64,000 bases of DNA. It comes from Anaerolineaceae bacterium (GTDB lineage: Bacteria > Chloroflexota > Anaerolineae > Aggregatilineales > Phototrophicaceae). The notes beneath the pieces are model-generated. The model made no database searches, had not been told where the DNA came from, and saw only the letters and a list, made by a program, of their open reading frames with translations. Position numbers and translations under genes: made by a program. Where the stretch lies: positions 1 to 64,000 of the forward strand of contig REDR01000055.1 in assembly GCA_007693385.1 (NCBI GenBank), read 5' to 3'. This document shows, piece by piece, positions 45,017 through 54,733 of this stretch (its first letter is position 1; every line of letters starts with the position of its first letter).

Positions 45017-46689
45017 GGTATGGTCAGCACCTGTCCCACGAAGATCAAGTTGCGGTTGACAATGCCGTTAGCCTGCACGATAGCGTCGGCCGATACGCCG
45101 AAGCGTGCGCTAATGCGGAATAGCGTATCGCCCGGACGCACAGTGTAGGTTTGCGGCTGTGCTGGTTGTTCCGATTCAGGCGGTGGCGCATCCGTTCCCG
45201 GAATAATGAGTCGTTGCCCGACAAAGATACGGTTGATATTGACGATGCCGTTTCGTTGTGCGATGGCGGCCACTGTGGTATCAAAGCGCCGCGCAATCGT
45301 TGACAACGTATCTCCGCGTTGCACGGTATAAGTCGTTTCGCTGGTAGGCGGCGGCACGACGATTTCATCGGTTGGCGCGGGCGTCGGCGTATCAGACGGG
45401 ATCGGCGTCGGTGATGGCGTAGAGGTAGCTGGCGCGGAAATCGGCACCGGAATGATGAGGCGTTGTCCCACGAAGATCAGATTATCCGCATTCAGATCGT
45501 TAGCACGGTTGATCGCCTGTATGGTACTGCCGTACAGCGCCGCTAACCGGCCTACCGTGTCGCCGCGCCGCACGGTATGGTTCACCGTGTTGAGGAATGT
45601 CTCGTCGGGTTCTGGCGGCTGAGTTTGGGTCGGTTGAGCAGTTGGTGGGATGGTCGGATCAACCGGCACCGGGTCGATGATGCCGCCGGGTGCCTCCGTC
45701 GGGTCAAGATCAATAATCTCCAATGTTGGCGTCGGGTCTTCATCCGGTGGCCGCGTGAAAAGCGGCAGTGGTGTCTCGGTTGGTTGCGGCGTATCCGTTG
45801 ATGTGGCGGTAGCCGTAGCGGTTGGCGAGTCTGTAGCGGTGACCGTTGGTTCTGGCGTGTCCGTCGCTAATTCCTCTGTTTCAACCGGCTCATCGGTTAG
45901 TTCTGGCTCATCCGTTGGATCGGGTTCGTCCGTCGGCTCTTCTGTTGGGTCATCCGTCGGTTCTTCTGTCGGCTCATCTGTTGGATCAGGCGCGTCCGTC
46001 GGTTCTTCCGTTGGTTCATCTATAGGTTGCTCGGAGTCAATCGTTGGTGACAACACTGCGTCATCAATGTAGATGAAAGTATTCTGTACCGGAAAATCGA
46101 CTATGGAGCGAATCCACACGCTGATTGTATCGCCATCGGCCACCGCTATCTGGCTGTATTGACGATAGGCGTCATACTGTTGAACCGGAATTGACCATTC
46201 GATGTCGTCACTCTCAGGATCAGTACCGCCCGTCGGATCAATGCCAACCTGCACGGTCACATCACCCGGATCACGACTGACATCAATATCATCAAAGTTG
46301 GACGACCACACATACACATAAGCGCTAAAGCGGACTTCTGTGCCATCAGGTACGGTCACGAGCTGATACAACCCGCCGTCATGTGCCCACCACGTATTGT
46401 TATACATAGTCTGGGCGTTTTCGCCGCTACGGACGCGCCCTTCGTCGGCAGTTGCCGCTTCATATACCGGCTGACGGTTACGCCACGACGGTTGATCGGA
46501 TGCACGAGTGATATGCCATGGTGTCCAGCCCTGCGCGACCTGTCGGACAGGATCACCCCCCTGCCCGATGTAGGGCGCTTCAAAGCCGGGGTTTACCAGC
46601 AAATTCTCTTCTTCCTCTTCCTGTGCGTATAACGTCAATGTACCAAACGCTAAAGCAAGGATGATAAAAACACGCAACAACTTTTCCAT
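45013..46689 (-). CDS. Secreted LysM protein with N-terminal beta-sandwich and Pro/Thr/Glu linker
   Basis: The 558-residue precursor has a signal peptide (FIILALAFGTLTLYAQ). A carbohydrate-binding-like beta-sandwich (about 28-210, opening NLLVNPGFEAP) follows. Next comes a long Pro/Thr/Asp/Glu-rich linker of repeated EPTDEP units (about 215-385), and three LysM domains at the C-terminus ending IFVGQxLxIP. It probably anchors to peptidoglycan by LysM and displays the sandwich domain through the stalk. It is first in a coupled set with DUF192 and the M23 peptidase. Confidence 0.88.
   Translation of the reverse strand: MEKLLRVFIILALAFGTLTLYAQEEEEENLLVNPGFEAPYIGQGGDPVRQVAQGWTPWHITRASDQPSWRNRQPVYEAATADEGRVRSGENAQTMYNNTWWAHDGGLYQLVTVPDGTEVRFSAYVYVWSSNFDDIDVSRDPGDVTVQVGIDPTGGTDPESDDIEWSIPVQQYDAYRQYSQIAVADGDTISVWIRSIVDFPVQNTFIYIDDAVLSPTIDSEQPIDEPTEEPTDAPDPTDEPTEEPTDDPTEEPTDEPDPTDEPELTDEPVETEELATDTPEPTVTATDSPTATATATSTDTPQPTETPLPLFTRPPDEDPTPTLEIIDLDPTEAPGGIIDPVPVDPTIPPTAQPTQTQPPEPDETFLNTVNHTVRRGDTVGRLAALYGSTIQAINRANDLNADNLIFVGQRLIIPVPISAPATSTPSPTPIPSDTPTPAPTDEIVVPPPTSETTYTVQRGDTLSTIARRFDTTVAAIAQRNGIVNINRIFVGQRLIIPGTDAPPPESEQPAQPQTYTVRPGDTLFRISARFGVSADAIVQANGIVNRNLIFVGQVLTIP
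45870..46025 (-). repeat. Short tandem repeats encoding the (E/D)PT linker
   Basis: Imperfect 12- to 18-base units encode Glu-Pro-Thr-(Asp/Glu) repeats in the LysM protein. The composition is unlike the rest of the gene. On the plus strand this leaves a long antisense open frame rich in Val-Gly-Ser, which is not a gene. Such a tract may vary in length between strains. Confidence 0.75.
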
Positions 46690-46802
46690 GGGCTTCCCTC
46701 AATGGGTGACGATAGCAAATATAAATGTCAGTATAGCGCATGGTCTAAATCAGCGCCAAGCGTATAATCAAACATGACGTTCATTATACTACGAGTATCG
46801 CT

Positions 46803-47096
46803 ATGAAAAATGCAATTGTTGGATTATGTCAGATGGAACTTTACCTTCCCGCCGTCAATTCACTGAAGGAGAAGCGCTCCGTCATCAAGCCGATATTGAA
46901 CCGTCTACCGCAGAAATTCAACGTCGCTTGTTCGGAGATTGATCATCAGGATGTGTGGCGTTCATCACAAATCGCGGTTGTGTGTGTCAGCAATTCATCG
47001 CGCCATGTGCGTGACGTGCTACAATCGTCAATAGATTGGCTGGAATCAAATTTTCCAGATGTTTTAATTACAAATCAAAAAATTGAGGTTTTATGA
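46803..47096 (+). CDS. DUF503-family protein
   Basis: The 97-residue protein matches the DUF503 (YlxP-like) family: LPAVNSLKEKRSVIKPILNRLPQKF-type core, then VACSEIDHQD and IAVVCVSNSS. The family has a ferredoxin-like fold and may help ribosome assembly. A TATAAT (46763-46768) lies 34 bases upstream. It overlaps the SucC-like gene by ATGA, an unusual partner. Confidence 0.85.
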   Translation: MKNAIVGLCQMELYLPAVNSLKEKRSVIKPILNRLPQKFNVACSEIDHQDVWRSSQIAVVCVSNSSRHVRDVLQSSIDWLESNFPDVLITNQKIEVL

Positions 47097-48031
47097 GACT
47101 TAAATCATATCAAGTTAAACGCCGTTTAGCACAATTCGGCATTCGCATAACGGAGGATGAGCCGCCGGAAGCCGCCATCTCGCTGTATCTGGGCATCGGG
47201 CAAGATCGCAGTATCGGTAAACTGGCGCTGGTTGGCTCAACGGAGCGCGACATACAGATCGACTACGCCGTTAAATCCAGTCCCGGAGCGTTTCATCGGG
47301 AGGATATCGACCCGCTTATCGGCTTACGCTCATATCAGGTCTTGCGGATGGCCGGTGATTTGAACCTGCCCCGCCCGTTATATCGCCCACTCGATAAGAT
47401 CGCACAGGCGATGTATAACTGTTACATCGCCAGCGACGCCACCATTCTCGAAATCAACCCGTTTCTCATCGCACCGGATAACCAGCTTTTCCCGATGGCG
47501 GCCAAGATGACCGTCGATGATAACGCGCTATTTCGACAACGTGATCTCGCGGAGTCGCTTGAGCTATCGCCCGATGAAGTGGAAATCAAAGCGATGGGCA
47601 TTACCTACATCCAGCTTGACGGGCAAATCGGCTGTATTGCCAACGGCGCGGGGCTGGCGATGGCGACGATGGACATCATCAATCTCTACGGTCAGGGGAA
47701 TGCGCGTCCGGCTAATTTTCTCGATGTCGGCGGCGGTGCGGACGCCGGTAAGATCGAGCGAGCGCTACACAAATTACAGGAAAACACGGATATTCAAATA
47801 ACGCTAATCAACATATTCGGCGGCATGACGCGCTGTGATGAAGTAGCCGAAGGTATCATCAATATCTGCCAGCGCCAGCCGTTAGCATGGCCGCTAGTTG
47901 TCCGCTTGCGAGGCACGAATGCCCAGCTCGGCCAGCAAATGATTATCGACGCTTGTCTGCCTGATGTCCGTCTGGCGGATACCATGACACACGCCGCACT
48001 GATCGCCGTTGATAAGGTGGTGACCTCATGA
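47093..48031 (+). CDS. sucC: Succinyl-CoA synthetase beta-like subunit lacking the N-terminal ATP-grasp segment
   Basis: At 312 residues it is about 75 shorter than SucC. The first 20 residues ([15 protein letters not shown]) match the SucC N-terminus. The sequence then jumps to the [11 protein letters not shown] segment that corresponds to SucC beyond residue 110, so the ATP-binding segment with the GGRGKAGGV loop is missing. Later parts are kept: [40 protein letters not shown] and [11 protein letters not shown]. The frame is uninterrupted. It can probably still pair with SucD and handle CoA/phosphohistidine steps, but how it would bind nucleotide is unclear. It overlaps sucD by ATGA. Confidence 0.87.
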   Translation: MRLKSYQVKRRLAQFGIRITEDEPPEAAISLYLGIGQDRSIGKLALVGSTERDIQIDYAVKSSPGAFHREDIDPLIGLRSYQVLRMAGDLNLPRPLYRPLDKIAQAMYNCYIASDATILEINPFLIAPDNQLFPMAAKMTVDDNALFRQRDLAESLELSPDEVEIKAMGITYIQLDGQIGCIANGAGLAMATMDIINLYGQGNARPANFLDVGGGADAGKIERALHKLQENTDIQITLINIFGGMTRCDEVAEGIINICQRQPLAWPLVVRLRGTNAQLGQQMIIDACLPDVRLADTMTHAALIAVDKVVTS

Positions 48032-48882
48032 GCATATTGACACAGAATCGGCGCGTTTTGATACAGGGCATGACCGGCAAACGCGGCAGTTTTCACACAG
48101 CACAGATGAGTGATGCAGGCACGGATATTGTCGGCGGCGTATCACCCGGCAGAGGCGGCGACTGGGTGCATGGCAAGCCGGTATTCGATAGCGTCGAACT
48201 CGCCGTCGAAGTCACCGAAGCCAACACATCGGTGATATTCGTGCCCGCCGCTTTCGCCGCCGACGCCATCTACGAAGCGGTAGACGCCGGTATTGAGTTG
48301 GTCATCTGCATCACCGAAGGCATCCCGCTTTTAGACATGCTCAAGGTGTATGATTACGTCAAACGCAGTCAAAGCCGCTTGATCGGTCCAAATTGCCCCG
48401 GCATCCTGACGCCCGGCGTCGCCAGTATCGGCATCGTGCCGGTGCATGTCGCCCAACCCGGCCATGTCGGTGTCGTCTCGCGTAGCGGAGCGCTGACTTA
48501 TGATGTGGTGAATACGCTGTCATCCAAAAATATCGGCCAGAGTACCATCATCGGCATCGGCGGTGATCCGTTTGTCGGCACGACATTCATCGACGTGTTG
48601 CAGATGTTCGAGAATGATCCCGATACCAGCGACATCGTTCTGCTCGGCGAGATCGGCGGACGTGGCGAAATTGACGCGGCGCGATATATCAAGAAGCGGA
48701 TGACGAAGCGCGTTATCACCTTCGTCGCCGGACTCAGTGCACCGCCCAATCGTCGCATGGGGCACGCGGGCGCCATCGTTGAAGGCGGGCACGGCACAGC
48801 CGAAGAGAAGATTGAGGCGTTACGAAACGCGGGGGCGCGTGTCGTCTACAATCCAGAGGAAATCGCAGACCATCTACGCTAA
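48028..48882 (+). CDS. sucD: Succinyl-CoA synthetase alpha subunit
   Basis: The 284-residue subunit has the CoA-binding start [31 protein letters not shown], and the active-site His in [19 protein letters not shown] that is transiently phosphorylated. It looks fully functional, unlike its shortened beta partner. The stop lies 6 bases from the convergent TPR/SH3 gene. Confidence 0.94.
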   Translation: MSILTQNRRVLIQGMTGKRGSFHTAQMSDAGTDIVGGVSPGRGGDWVHGKPVFDSVELAVEVTEANTSVIFVPAAFAADAIYEAVDAGIELVICITEGIPLLDMLKVYDYVKRSQSRLIGPNCPGILTPGVASIGIVPVHVAQPGHVGVVSRSGALTYDVVNTLSSKNIGQSTIIGIGGDPFVGTTFIDVLQMFENDPDTSDIVLLGEIGGRGEIDAARYIKKRMTKRVITFVAGLSAPPNRRMGHAGAIVEGGHGTAEEKIEALRNAGARVVYNPEEIADHLR

Positions 48883-48888
48883 CGAAAA

Positions 48889-49647
48889 TCAGCGCGGAAA
48901 ATCCACATACTCAAATGCAAAACGGGTGATCCACCCCTGCCGCCCGTCCGGTAGGATAAAACGCGCCCACCCGCCCTGTCTTTCCAGTATACGGACTTCC
49001 GCGCCGCTATATAGCTCGAACATTTCCAGATATTCATTAGAGGGGCCACTGAGTACCGGCGTAGCAAGTTCCGTGATGACCGCGCCCGGCCTGTAGGTAT
49101 CAGCATATAACCGCGCAAATGATAACACACTCAGTACCAGAACGATGAGCGCACTCAACGCCAGCACACGCCGCAAAGTCCGCTTCCAGCGCACCAATGA
49201 TAAGCCGAGCAGAACGAACCAGCCCGACCACACGATTAACGCCACCGTAGCCAATTCGCGCTCGGTGGCGATGGTGTATGTGGTTGAAGCTAGATTGTCG
49301 ATGATATGCGCCGGATCGCTCTGATAATTGGCGCGGATGGCGCGTACCCGCATGATGCTAGCGTCGATGGTCATATTGCGCGGATTCTGACGTTGTGCGC
49401 GTAGGTAATGCAACATCGCCAGCCCGATTTGTCCGTCTTCGTAGTAAGCATTCCCCAGATTGAACAATATCTCCGGCGCATTGATGCCATCATCCACCAA
49501 CGAGCGATAAAGCATGATTGCACGGGCATAATCTCTGGCATGATAGGCGGCTTCTGCGTCGTCCAGTATATCGCGCTCCTGTTGTGCCCCTACCGGTGAG
49601 AAACTTAACAGGATGAGCAAGCAAAGCACGATCACGCGCCACATCAT
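48889..49647 (-). CDS. TPR and SH3 domain membrane protein (BatE-like)
   Basis: The 252 residues hold a signal peptide, two or three TPR helices (DAEAAYHARDYARAIMLYR, LFNLGNAYYEDGQIGLAMLHY), two membrane helices (about 135-180), and a C-terminal bacterial SH3 domain (VRILERQGGWARFILPDG). This is the BatE arrangement at the end of Bat (Bacteroides aerotolerance-type) operons. It overlaps batD-like by ATGA and is the last gene of a nearly 9-kb operon. Confidence 0.84.
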   Translation of the reverse strand: MMWRVIVLCLLILLSFSPVGAQQERDILDDAEAAYHARDYARAIMLYRSLVDDGINAPEILFNLGNAYYEDGQIGLAMLHYLRAQRQNPRNMTIDASIMRVRAIRANYQSDPAHIIDNLASTTYTIATERELATVALIVWSGWFVLLGLSLVRWKRTLRRVLALSALIVLVLSVLSFARLYADTYRPGAVITELATPVLSGPSNEYLEMFELYSGAEVRILERQGGWARFILPDGRQGWITRFAFEYVDFPR

Positions 49648-51008
49648 CGCTCGTCCTCCACGACTTCATGCCATGCCGCGTCCAGCGCGGTCACGCTCTG
49701 CTCTGCGAAGCGCACCACCTTCGCAACATCAGCGTCGGATAGCGTCGGGATATAATCCAACGATTGCGCCTTGATGATCGCGTCTTCTATCTCGTCAATA
49801 CGCGCATCAGCGATGACGCCCATCAAACGATCACGAATATCAGTCGGCGAAGGTGGCGGCCTGCGATTCAACCTATCCCCAACGTACAGGCAGATAATAC
49901 GCTCGATGCGTTGACCGGCCTCCTCTAACGGATAATCGGCGATGGTTTTCAGCCGTCGTAGTGCCCGCCGTAGAGCGTAGTGCGTGCGCCTGTACGTTGC
50001 GCGACGTTTCTGTTCGCGGCCGAAAAACGTAATAACGCCCGCCGTCAGCGCGAAGAAAGGCGCGATGAGCCACAACGCCCACAATGGCCGCGCCAGATGC
50101 ACCTCTGCTGACCGGTGGATAGCGTCCACTGGTAGCAGTTGCAGTTGTGGTAGTGCTTGCCGGTCTGCTCGTATATCGCGTCCGGCCTCACCCGGGAACA
50201 CATTGATCGTGAAGTCCCATGAATCGCTCTCCACGAAGACCTCACGACTCGGGTCAAAGTGGCTGAAGCGGATGTCGTTTATTTCCAGCGTGCCAGCACG
50301 TAGCGGTATCAACAACCACTCAAAAACGCGGCGACCAAAAGGAAGGTTAATCAGCGTGCGATCAGGCGCTTCTAGCGCCTGCGGTGGCCCGGTGATAACG
50401 CGCCAATCATCGCTTAACTCGATTATAGGGCGCGGCAGAAGCGGAAAATTGCCCGTGCCCTGTATATCCACAGTTAACCGTACCGGCTCGCCAACCGCCA
50501 CCGACAATTGATCGACTGCCGCACCCATCGCATATTGACCAACCGCGCCACTAAATGAGGTTGGAGCATCGTCAGGAAATGATCGAACGGAGACATCTAC
50601 CGTGTTACTGCGAAATTCTCCGCCTTCAGCGAGTGGCGCATCATCGACACGCAGGACTGACGGCGCGATACGTAAATCACCTTCGATCAGTGGCGCAAGT
50701 TCAACGACAAGCTGACCGACGTTATATTGCACGCCGTCCACCACCTCCACGCTATTATCAAACTCGAATATATCGCCCACCCAGAAGCCGTTAAAATCCG
50801 GCAGGATAAGCGGTTCAAAACGGGCTAGCCGGTCAAGATCATACGCATAATAGCGCAACGTGTAGAACACCATCTCGTTGATGTATGGCGTGCTATTATC
50901 TATCGTCGCCACGACGAAATATTCATCATTCTGTGCGGTGGTCGGACGCCCGACGACGAAGCAGAGGATTAGCGAGACGCCTATCAGCGAGAATGCACGC
51001 CGGATCAT
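49644..51008 (-). CDS. BatD-like oxygen-tolerance family membrane protein
   Basis: The 454-residue protein has a signal peptide, two or three periplasmic beta-sandwich modules (VATIDNSTPYINEMVFYTLRY, AVDQLSVAVGEPVRLTVDI), a membrane helix (LWALWLIAPFFALTAGVITFF), and a cytoplasmic helical tail. This is the BatD layout. I chose the ATG at 51008, which overlaps the TPR gene's stop as TGATG; a GTG and a TTG lie just before it. Confidence 0.84.
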   Translation of the reverse strand: MIRRAFSLIGVSLILCFVVGRPTTAQNDEYFVVATIDNSTPYINEMVFYTLRYYAYDLDRLARFEPLILPDFNGFWVGDIFEFDNSVEVVDGVQYNVGQLVVELAPLIEGDLRIAPSVLRVDDAPLAEGGEFRSNTVDVSVRSFPDDAPTSFSGAVGQYAMGAAVDQLSVAVGEPVRLTVDIQGTGNFPLLPRPIIELSDDWRVITGPPQALEAPDRTLINLPFGRRVFEWLLIPLRAGTLEINDIRFSHFDPSREVFVESDSWDFTINVFPGEAGRDIRADRQALPQLQLLPVDAIHRSAEVHLARPLWALWLIAPFFALTAGVITFFGREQKRRATYRRTHYALRRALRRLKTIADYPLEEAGQRIERIICLYVGDRLNRRPPPSPTDIRDRLMGVIADARIDEIEDAIIKAQSLDYIPTLSDADVAKVVRFAEQSVTALDAAWHEVVEDER

Positions 51009-51763
51009 CACCAATCATTCTCCATCGATTCGCCGCTCCCGCCATCTTCTAACTCAAATTCGCGTAGCGATTGCTGATCTTGCTCGACTTGATCGAGTAT
51101 GCGCTCCGCCTGCTCTATGGTCAAGCCACCCTGCGGAAGCGGCACGACGGTGGCGCTATCCTCCTGATCGCTACGATCTTGCCCGCCGGATTCTGGTGGC
51201 TGTGTCGGGTCGAAGTCTACCGGCGGCGGCGTGACCGTCGGCGGATCGAACCCGCCGGGATCATCGGTTGGCGTCATAGATGGGTCGGTCTGCTGATCGT
51301 CCGGTTCGGTTTGCTGTTGTTGGGCGGTGGCCGTTGGCTGGACATAGCGCAACAGCAACACTTCCAGATTATGCCGCATCTGGTCATCAGCCGGATTGAG
51401 ACGCAATCCGGCACGATACGCTTCGATAGCGTTGGCATCTTCACGTGTTTCCGCGTAGGCGTTACCCAGACTGAAATAAACACGGCTCCGCAAGTCGCCT
51501 TCCGCGCTCAACAGCGCTTGATTAAAGGCGTCAATAGCGCGGCTGAAGTCATCCAACGCCACATAAGCCAGCCCCGCATTATAATAAAGCTCAGCGCGGT
51601 CTGGCTCGTTGACCTGTGCTTGCTGATACAAACGCAGAGCCTCCAGCGCATCGCCCGCATTCAATGCGCGATTGCCCTCATTGGTCGTCTGCGCCACACC
51701 AACACACCCACCTATCAGCAAGACGGCTAGCATTCCTAGCCCGTAGATCAAACGATTTGTCAT
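51008..51763 (-). CDS. TPR lipoprotein (BatC-like)
   Basis: The 251-residue protein starts with a lipoprotein signal ending LIGGC (Cys20), then three TPR repeats (ALRLYQQAQVNEPDRAELYY, AIDAFNQALLSAEG, AIEAYRAGLRLNPAD). A Pro/Thr/Asp-rich segment and a charged helical end (LTIEQAERILDQVEQDQQ) follow, as in Bat-operon TPR proteins. Its position between BatB and BatD supports the assignment. Confidence 0.84.
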   Translation of the reverse strand: MTNRLIYGLGMLAVLLIGGCVGVAQTTNEGNRALNAGDALEALRLYQQAQVNEPDRAELYYNAGLAYVALDDFSRAIDAFNQALLSAEGDLRSRVYFSLGNAYAETREDANAIEAYRAGLRLNPADDQMRHNLEVLLLRYVQPTATAQQQQTEPDDQQTDPSMTPTDDPGGFDPPTVTPPPVDFDPTQPPESGGQDRSDQEDSATVVPLPQGGLTIEQAERILDQVEQDQQSLREFELEDGGSGESMENDW

Positions 51764-52764
51764 GGGCGGCGCTCCGGTATCATCGTCTCAACGGTCATCA
51801 ACATCAAGCCGAAGAAGATAAACAGCGCGAAACGCTCCACGCGCCGGATTTGCAGGCGATTTTCCAATTCTTGCGCCTCAATTTCGTTGATAGCGTTAGC
51901 AAGGTCAATGTTCTCAATGCCGCTTTCGCCCGCCCGTCGGTAAATACCGCCTGTCGTCTCCGCAATTTGCAGTAGCAGATCCTCCTCTAGCCGCGTCGTG
52001 ATAACATTACCGGCGCGGTCTGTGCGTGCGCCGATAGTAGCTTGTCCGTCCGCAGATAGTTCGGGGATCGTCGTGCCGCTTAATGTGCCATAGCCGACAG
52101 CATGAATCACAATATCACGCTCGGCGGCCATTTGTGCCGCAGAAAGCACGCCCCCCTCATGATCTTCGCCATCGCTCAACAGAACGATAACCGAGCGTCC
52201 GGCCACGCGCTCATCGAGTGTTTCCATCGCCAGCAATAGCGCCCCACGAATCGCTGTGCCCTGTCGCGTGATGGCGCGTGTGCTGGCCGCGTCGAGAAAT
52301 GTCAGCGCTGAACGCGAATCGGTAGTTAGCGGGAATTGCACAATCGCATCGGCGGCGAACAGTACCAATCCGACCAGATTGCCCTCGTTGTCCTCAAACA
52401 ACGTACGCGCCGTCAATTTAGCGCGTTCCAGTCGATTCGGACTGACATCTTCCGCCTTCATGCTACGGCTAACGTCCAGAACCACCATCACCGCTACGCC
52501 CTCCGCCGTGACGACCTCCTCCGCAATGCCCCATGTCGGTTGTGCCAGCGCGATAATCAGCAAAGCCAGCACGATCAATTTCAGGATATGCTTGATGCGG
52601 CGGCGACGCGGACTGACTGAATCCGCTAATTGGCTGATAATCGCCGGATCGCCCAACCGTGCCATACGCCGGTCACGCGCACCAGCACGCCAGATGATAA
52701 ACAGGGCAATTGGCGGCAATGTAAGCAATAAAATCAGGGCGAATGGATAGGAAAACATAATCAC
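51760..52764 (-). CDS. VWA-domain membrane protein (BatB-like)
   Basis: The 334 residues run from a membrane hairpin (about 1-20 and 60-80) to a VWA domain with MIDAS motif D-V-S-R-S (VVLDVSRSMKAED) and IVLLSDGEDHEGG, ending in another helix. MIDAS-competent VWA proteins in Bat operons are thought to be MoxR clients. It starts at a GTG overlapping the batA stop (GTGA); the next ATG at 52758 is an alternative. Confidence 0.88.
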   Translation of the reverse strand: MIMFSYPFALILLLTLPPIALFIIWRAGARDRRMARLGDPAIISQLADSVSPRRRRIKHILKLIVLALLIIALAQPTWGIAEEVVTAEGVAVMVVLDVSRSMKAEDVSPNRLERAKLTARTLFEDNEGNLVGLVLFAADAIVQFPLTTDSRSALTFLDAASTRAITRQGTAIRGALLLAMETLDERVAGRSVIVLLSDGEDHEGGVLSAAQMAAERDIVIHAVGYGTLSGTTIPELSADGQATIGARTDRAGNVITTRLEEDLLLQIAETTGGIYRRAGESGIENIDLANAINEIEAQELENRLQIRRVERFALFIFFGLMLMTVETMIPERRP

Positions 52765-53774
52765 GGCACCGTCTGGAATAACGTCTCTTTGAGGATGATC
52801 TCGGCGGTCAACAACATCAACGCCAGCAGTATAAAGATCGCGGCCTGATCTTGCCAGCGCACGAATATCTGGCGTTCCACGTTGGAGCGTTCTAGCCGGT
52901 TGATCTCAGCATAGACCGCCTGTAATTCGGCGGTATCTTCCGCTTGGAAATAGCGGCCATCGGCGATTTGTGCCACACGCTGAAGCGTCGGTTCGTCAAG
53001 GTCGCTCTCCATCATGATAACATCTCCACTCTGCAATGGCACCGGAATCTCACCATCAACGCGCCCCATGCCCACCGTATACACGCGGATTCCTAAAGTT
53101 TGCGCGATCTCCGCCGCGATGAGCGGATCAAGTCCGGCATTGTTCACGCCATCGGTCAGCAAGATGATCACGCGACTCGGCGCATCACTATCACGGAGCA
53201 TATTAACCGCCGAAGCGATGCCCAGCCCGATGGCGGTCCCGTCCAATCCGGCGGCACCCGCACCCAATTCGGAGATCAACCGCATATCTTCCAGCAGGCG
53301 CAAAACAACCGGATAATCCAGCGTTAGCGGCGCTTGATGATACGCATTTCTGGCAAAGGCAACTAACCCGATACGGTCAAATTCACGCCCTTCGATGAAG
53401 TCACGTATCACATCTTTTGCCGCGTCAAGGCGGTTACGCGGCTCGAAATCCAGCGCCGCCATGCTGGACGATATATCCATAGCGATCACAATGTCGATGC
53501 CCTGCCCGCGCAGAACGTCCATGCTTGAACCGCTTTGCGGGCGTGCCAGCGCGACGACCAATAGTATCCACGCGATGAGGCGCAGAACGTCCGGTAGCGA
53601 TCCCAGCCGCACCCGCCAGCCATGCCCGCCACCAAAATCAAGCAGGCGCACATCAGAAAAACGCAAAGATGCGCGTTCCGGCTTCAGCCACTTTTGCCAC
53701 AGATACGGCAATACCGGCACGATTGCCAACAACAGCAGAATTGGATGAGCGAAGCGTAATTCTTCGGTAATCAT
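52761..53774 (-). CDS. VWA-domain membrane protein (BatA-like)
   Basis: The 337-residue protein parallels its neighbour BatB: helices near 12-30 and 60-78, a VWA domain with intact MIDAS D-I-S-S-S (IAMDISSSMAAL) and IILLTDGVNNAG, and a C-terminal membrane helix (AAIFILLALMLLTAEIIL). BatA and BatB probably arose by duplication. It overlaps the genes on both sides by four bases. Confidence 0.88.
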   Translation of the reverse strand: MITEELRFAHPILLLLAIVPVLPYLWQKWLKPERASLRFSDVRLLDFGGGHGWRVRLGSLPDVLRLIAWILLVVALARPQSGSSMDVLRGQGIDIVIAMDISSSMAALDFEPRNRLDAAKDVIRDFIEGREFDRIGLVAFARNAYHQAPLTLDYPVVLRLLEDMRLISELGAGAAGLDGTAIGLGIASAVNMLRDSDAPSRVIILLTDGVNNAGLDPLIAAEIAQTLGIRVYTVGMGRVDGEIPVPLQSGDVIMMESDLDEPTLQRVAQIADGRYFQAEDTAELQAVYAEINRLERSNVERQIFVRWQDQAAIFILLALMLLTAEIILKETLFQTVP

Positions 53775-54733
53775 CGTTCATCACGTCCTTTGACATATTC
53801 ATCAGAGCGTACCAGCCAGCGCCTGATGTGTTCTGTCGCCTGCTCAAGCATCGCGTTATCAACACCTACACCCGCGTATCGCGCAGTTTCCAGTTTTCGC
53901 AATATCGACCCCAGATCATCCAGATCGGATTGCGGCAGAAGTTTCATATCTTTCAACACGATCAGCAATTCATCATCGGTCAACACTTCCGTTTCTATAC
54001 GCCACAAGCGACGGATATAAACGCGGATGCTATCGCGCAATGTATCAATTTTTTGCCGTGTCCCCGTCTGCAAAGACGCAGATTCCAGTATCTTCAGCGC
54101 TTCGGCTAGCGGCGATAGGCGCTTGAGTGCGGATAGCCTTGCGGCGCGTCGCGCACGGCGTCCCCGTAAAAATCGGCGTCCACCCCACAACGCCCCGCCA
54201 ACCATCGCCATCATGATGACATAAACCCACACTGGCAGGTAGAAGAAACCGACGGGCGATCTATTCGGGAATAGAAAAAGTTGATTGAGGTCTTGTGTCG
54301 GCAGGACGCTGAACACACTGAAAAAAACATCCGTGACGCGGGCGCGTAAGATTTGCGTCTCGCCTTCACGCTGATACAGAACTACCGTCGGCGGCGTCAC
54401 ATGGTCGCCAGTCGTCCAGATTGTCACCTGAAATGTTTGCGTGTAGCGCGTATCGCCGTTAGCTAGTTCTTCAGTGATGATCGCGTCGATTTCCTGCACT
54501 TCAAAGGCGTCCCAGTCACCTTCAATCGCCGGCCACTCGATTAGGCGGATATGTGGCGGATGCTCAACAGTCAATTGCAAGGTGAACGGTTCGCCGATAT
54601 AGGGCGTCGTCAGGTCACTTTCAAAACGGGCGTCGAGTGTGTCACGCAGATCATCGGATTGCGCAAACGACGAGCCGCCCGTCAATCCGAAACAACAAAC
54701 GATGAAGTAAATCACAAACAGATAACGCATCAC
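53771..54733 (-). CDS. DUF4381-like membrane protein of the Bat operon
   Basis: The 320-residue protein has a signal peptide, one extracytoplasmic beta-sandwich (about 28-140), a membrane helix (LPVWVYVIMMAMVGGALWGG), and a basic, helical cytoplasmic domain (RRLWRIETEVLTDDELL, LRKLETARYAG). It resembles a short BatD or a DUF4381 protein, which usually lies between DUF58 and BatA, as here. The start is GTG with a GTGA overlap. Confidence 0.75.
   Translation of the reverse strand: MMRYLFVIYFIVCCFGLTGGSSFAQSDDLRDTLDARFESDLTTPYIGEPFTLQLTVEHPPHIRLIEWPAIEGDWDAFEVQEIDAIITEELANGDTRYTQTFQVTIWTTGDHVTPPTVVLYQREGETQILRARVTDVFFSVFSVLPTQDLNQLFLFPNRSPVGFFYLPVWVYVIMMAMVGGALWGGRRFLRGRRARRAARLSALKRLSPLAEALKILESASLQTGTRQKIDTLRDSIRVYIRRLWRIETEVLTDDELLIVLKDMKLLPQSDLDDLGSILRKLETARYAGVGVDNAMLEQATEHIRRWLVRSDEYVKGRDER

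Noticed and set aside
45870-46025. Short regular repeats that could suggest a CRISPR array
   Set aside because: There are no unique spacers of constant length, and the repeats are in frame and encode Glu-Pro-Thr units of a secreted protein.
45650-46072. A 140-residue plus-strand open frame rich in Val-Gly-Ser
   Set aside because: It is antisense to the Pro-Thr-Glu linker of the LysM protein; the repeated codons remove stops on the other strand. It has no ribosome site or homology pattern.
51071-51730. A 219-residue plus-strand open frame
   Set aside because: It is antisense to the TPR lipoprotein gene, which fits the Bat operon with overlapping starts and stops. The antisense product shows no coherent domains.
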